This document shows positions 62,658 through 64,000 of a stretch of DNA of 64,000 bases, in pieces; within the stretch, counting starts at the first letter, position 1, and every line of letters begins with the position of its first letter. The stretch is from Algoriphagus yeomjeoni (GTDB lineage Bacteria; Bacteroidota; Bacteroidia; Cytophagales; Cyclobacteriaceae): NCBI RefSeq assembly GCF_003259505.1, contig NZ_QLLK01000007.1:62001-126000 (forward strand), given 5' to 3'. Under the pieces are notes generated by a model. That model did no database searches and had not been told where the DNA came from. It saw nothing but the letters and a program-made list of their open reading frames with translations. Position numbers and translations under genes: made by a program.

Positions 62658-64000
62658 TTTGGTGTTTTTTAGCGCTTTCAATAGGGCTGAATCTCTTTCA
62701 TATACATCAGATCGGAAATTAGCTTTCCCATCTTTTCCAGCCCAAAAAGTCATGTAAACTAACACGACAGGGATTTCTCTATCCAACTCCACTACTTCCT
62801 CATTCATCTGATGCATGGCCGTTTGGATCTTTTCATCATCCCAAGAACTATCGTTCAATAAGATTTTCGCGAATTGATCTGGATTCTGAATTCTGATACA
62901 TCCGTGACTTAGTGCTCTTGTTTCCCGCTCAAATAGGTTTCTGGCAGGTGTGTCATGTATGTAAATATTGTAATCGTTAGGGAACATAAATTTCACCAGA
63001 CCTAGGGAATTATCTCCTCCTGGCTTCTGTCTTACTCTATAGCCAGTTTCTTTGGCCAAATTGACTTTTGAAGCCTTTACTACTTCTCCGCTTCCGCTAA
63101 CTATCTCCATGTTTTTCTGAGCCAAATAATTTGGATTTTTTTCTATTGAAGGAATTATCTCATCATTGGTAATCGATTCAGGAATGTTCCAATACGGACT
63201 AAATACGATGTAACTCATCGGTGCCATGAATGTCGGTGACTCGTTGTATTCTTTTCCCACAATCACTTTTGCGGTGAAAGCAGTATCCTGTTTTTTCAAG
63301 TAGTCCAACTGGTAGTTGGCAATGTTCACGAGTACCATCTCCTGATCCCAATCCATCTTTGGCATCCAACGCAGCCGCTCCATATTTATGGAAGCAATAT
63401 CGATGAGATTTTGAGGGCTATTGTTTAATGATTCTGCAACCAAAGAGCCGATCACCCCATCAGGATTCATACCATTTGACATCTGATACTTCTGAAGACC
63501 TGCAAACATAGTAGAATCAAAAAGTGTAGGGTCTTCCATATCGTATGGCTTCAATACATCCCAAAATATCAATCGCTTTCGCAAAGCTGGAATAGCTGAA
63601 TGCTTCTCTCCTACTTTAATAGCTCCTTCTACTTTAGCAAAATCCCAAGTCAGCGTATCATTTTTCTGAATCTCATAAAGCTCCTCAATGGCTTCTCTTC
63701 CTTTGGCATACAACGCTGAACTTGGATATAAACTTTCAAAAGTCTTTTCAACGGAGCTTCCATTCGCAACCTCTTCAAGAAGTGCAGTATAACTCACATC
63801 GGTTTCTTTCTCCTCAAACTTCCAGTTAGGATCCAGGCTGGATGGGTTTATTTTTCCAAATTCCAAGTCATGGGCTAAGTTGAAAAATCCATCTGTGAGC
63901 AAAAGCTCCAACTTTACTTTTTCTTCTGAGGTTAAATTTCTGAATTTCTTATCCTCGTCATCTGGATTAGACGACTTAGCATAGATCTCATTAATATTGT
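62637..64000 (-). CDS. YcbB/LdtD-type L,D-transpeptidase, 5' end cut by window edge
   Basis: The frame stays open to base 64000 with no stop, so the N-terminus lies outside; at least 454 residues are present. A TTG at 63911 is not a credible start, since the frame continues upstream. Visible parts are a scaffold domain, a peptidoglycan-binding-type helix block (AGLQKYQMSNGMNPDGVIG), and a YkuD catalytic domain with NIYIHDTPARNLFERE and ALSHGCIRIQNP, the latter holding the catalytic Cys. YcbB-type enzymes form 3-3 crosslinks between peptidoglycan stems. Convergent with the YkuD_2 gene. Confidence 0.92.
   Translation of the reverse strand, partial: NINEIYAKSSNPDDEDKKFRNLTSEEKVKLELLLTDGFFNLAHDLEFGKINPSSLDPNWKFEEKETDVSYTALLEEVANGSSVEKTFESLYPSSALYAKGREAIEELYEIQKNDTLTWDFAKVEGAIKVGEKHSAIPALRKRLIFWDVLKPYDMEDPTLFDSTMFAGLQKYQMSNGMNPDGVIGSLVAESLNNSPQNLIDIASINMERLRWMPKMDWDQEMVLVNIANYQLDYLKKQDTAFTAKVIVGKEYNESPTFMAPMSYIVFSPYWNIPESITNDEIIPSIEKNPNYLAQKNMEIVSGSGEVVKASKVNLAKETGYRVRQKPGGDNSLGLVKFMFPNDYNIYIHDTPARNLFERETRALSHGCIRIQNPDQFAKILLNDSSWDDEKIQTAMHQMNEEVVELDREIPVVLVYMTFWAGKDGKANFRSDVYERDSALLKALKNTKSSLNEA

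Overview
The window is AT-rich bacterial chromosome with the features of Bacteroidota, most likely order Cytophagales and a Cyclobacteriaceae/Algoriphagus-like organism. The reasons are -7 elements of the form TAnnTTTG instead of TATAAT, few Shine-Dalgarno sequences, many short lipoprotein signals, and family markers such as BT_3928, DUF1599, DUF4221, DUF5715, WG-repeat, OmpP1/FadL and BatF-free flotillin/NfeD pairs. The genus call is inference. I see no rRNA, tRNA, insertion sequence, prophage or CRISPR array.

Layout. 1-2.6 kb: the end of an endonuclease/exonuclease/phosphatase gene, a secreted DUF1080 hydrolase, and a Tat-exported GH109-type enzyme whose upstream region carries a minus-strand promoter and a strong minus-strand terminator (candidate attenuator or small RNA). 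3.2-8.5 kb: an unknown exported protein facing a two-gene conflict-type module, made of a DUF4062 protein and a membrane-tethered nSTAND1 ATPase whose C-terminus looks like a prokaryotic YEATS domain. 8.6-16.9 kb: a tightly packed minus-strand operon with a CslA-like processive GT2, a polyprenyl-phosphate-hexose synthase-like GT2, a GT-C transferase, three lipoproteins, an alpha/beta-hydrolase-OsmC fusion and a GH113-type mannanase-like enzyme; I infer a mannan-like envelope polysaccharide system. 16.9-22 kb: polyferredoxin, FAD reductase, DUF547, rhodanese and an Fnr-like regulator, all on the same strand.

22-37 kb is mostly housekeeping: solitary HSDR_N nuclease domain, HhH protein, hemA, WG-repeat protein, floA-nfeD, proS, a Gly/Met/Phe-rich lipoprotein, OmpP1/FadL porin, aroK, a MauE/DoxX-type membrane protein, DUF1599, and the coupled folP-cdaA pair (folate and cyclic-di-AMP). 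36.6-41 kb: an HTH-DUF4870 regulator with operator-like repeats, a DUF5715 putative DD-peptidase-like protein, and divergent kbl/threonine dehydrogenase, which together convert threonine to glycine and acetyl-CoA. 41-46.8 kb: a Planctomycetes-style trio (DUF1549/DUF1553 cytochrome, DUF1501, and a membrane c-type cytochrome with leucine-rich repeats). 46.8-57.5 kb: ArsC-like reductase, HicAB, hemL, a TPR/periplasmic-binding protein, guaA, M28 peptidase, phosphotriesterase-like lipoprotein, SDR without the usual catalytic Tyr, DUF4221 lipoprotein. 57.9-64 kb: GH115 alpha-glucuronidase, queD-folE, and two convergent, overlapping L,D-transpeptidase-family genes, the last one cut by the window end.

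The most promising candidates for undescribed biology are the nSTAND1-pYEATS/DUF4062 module and the mannan-like polysaccharide operon.
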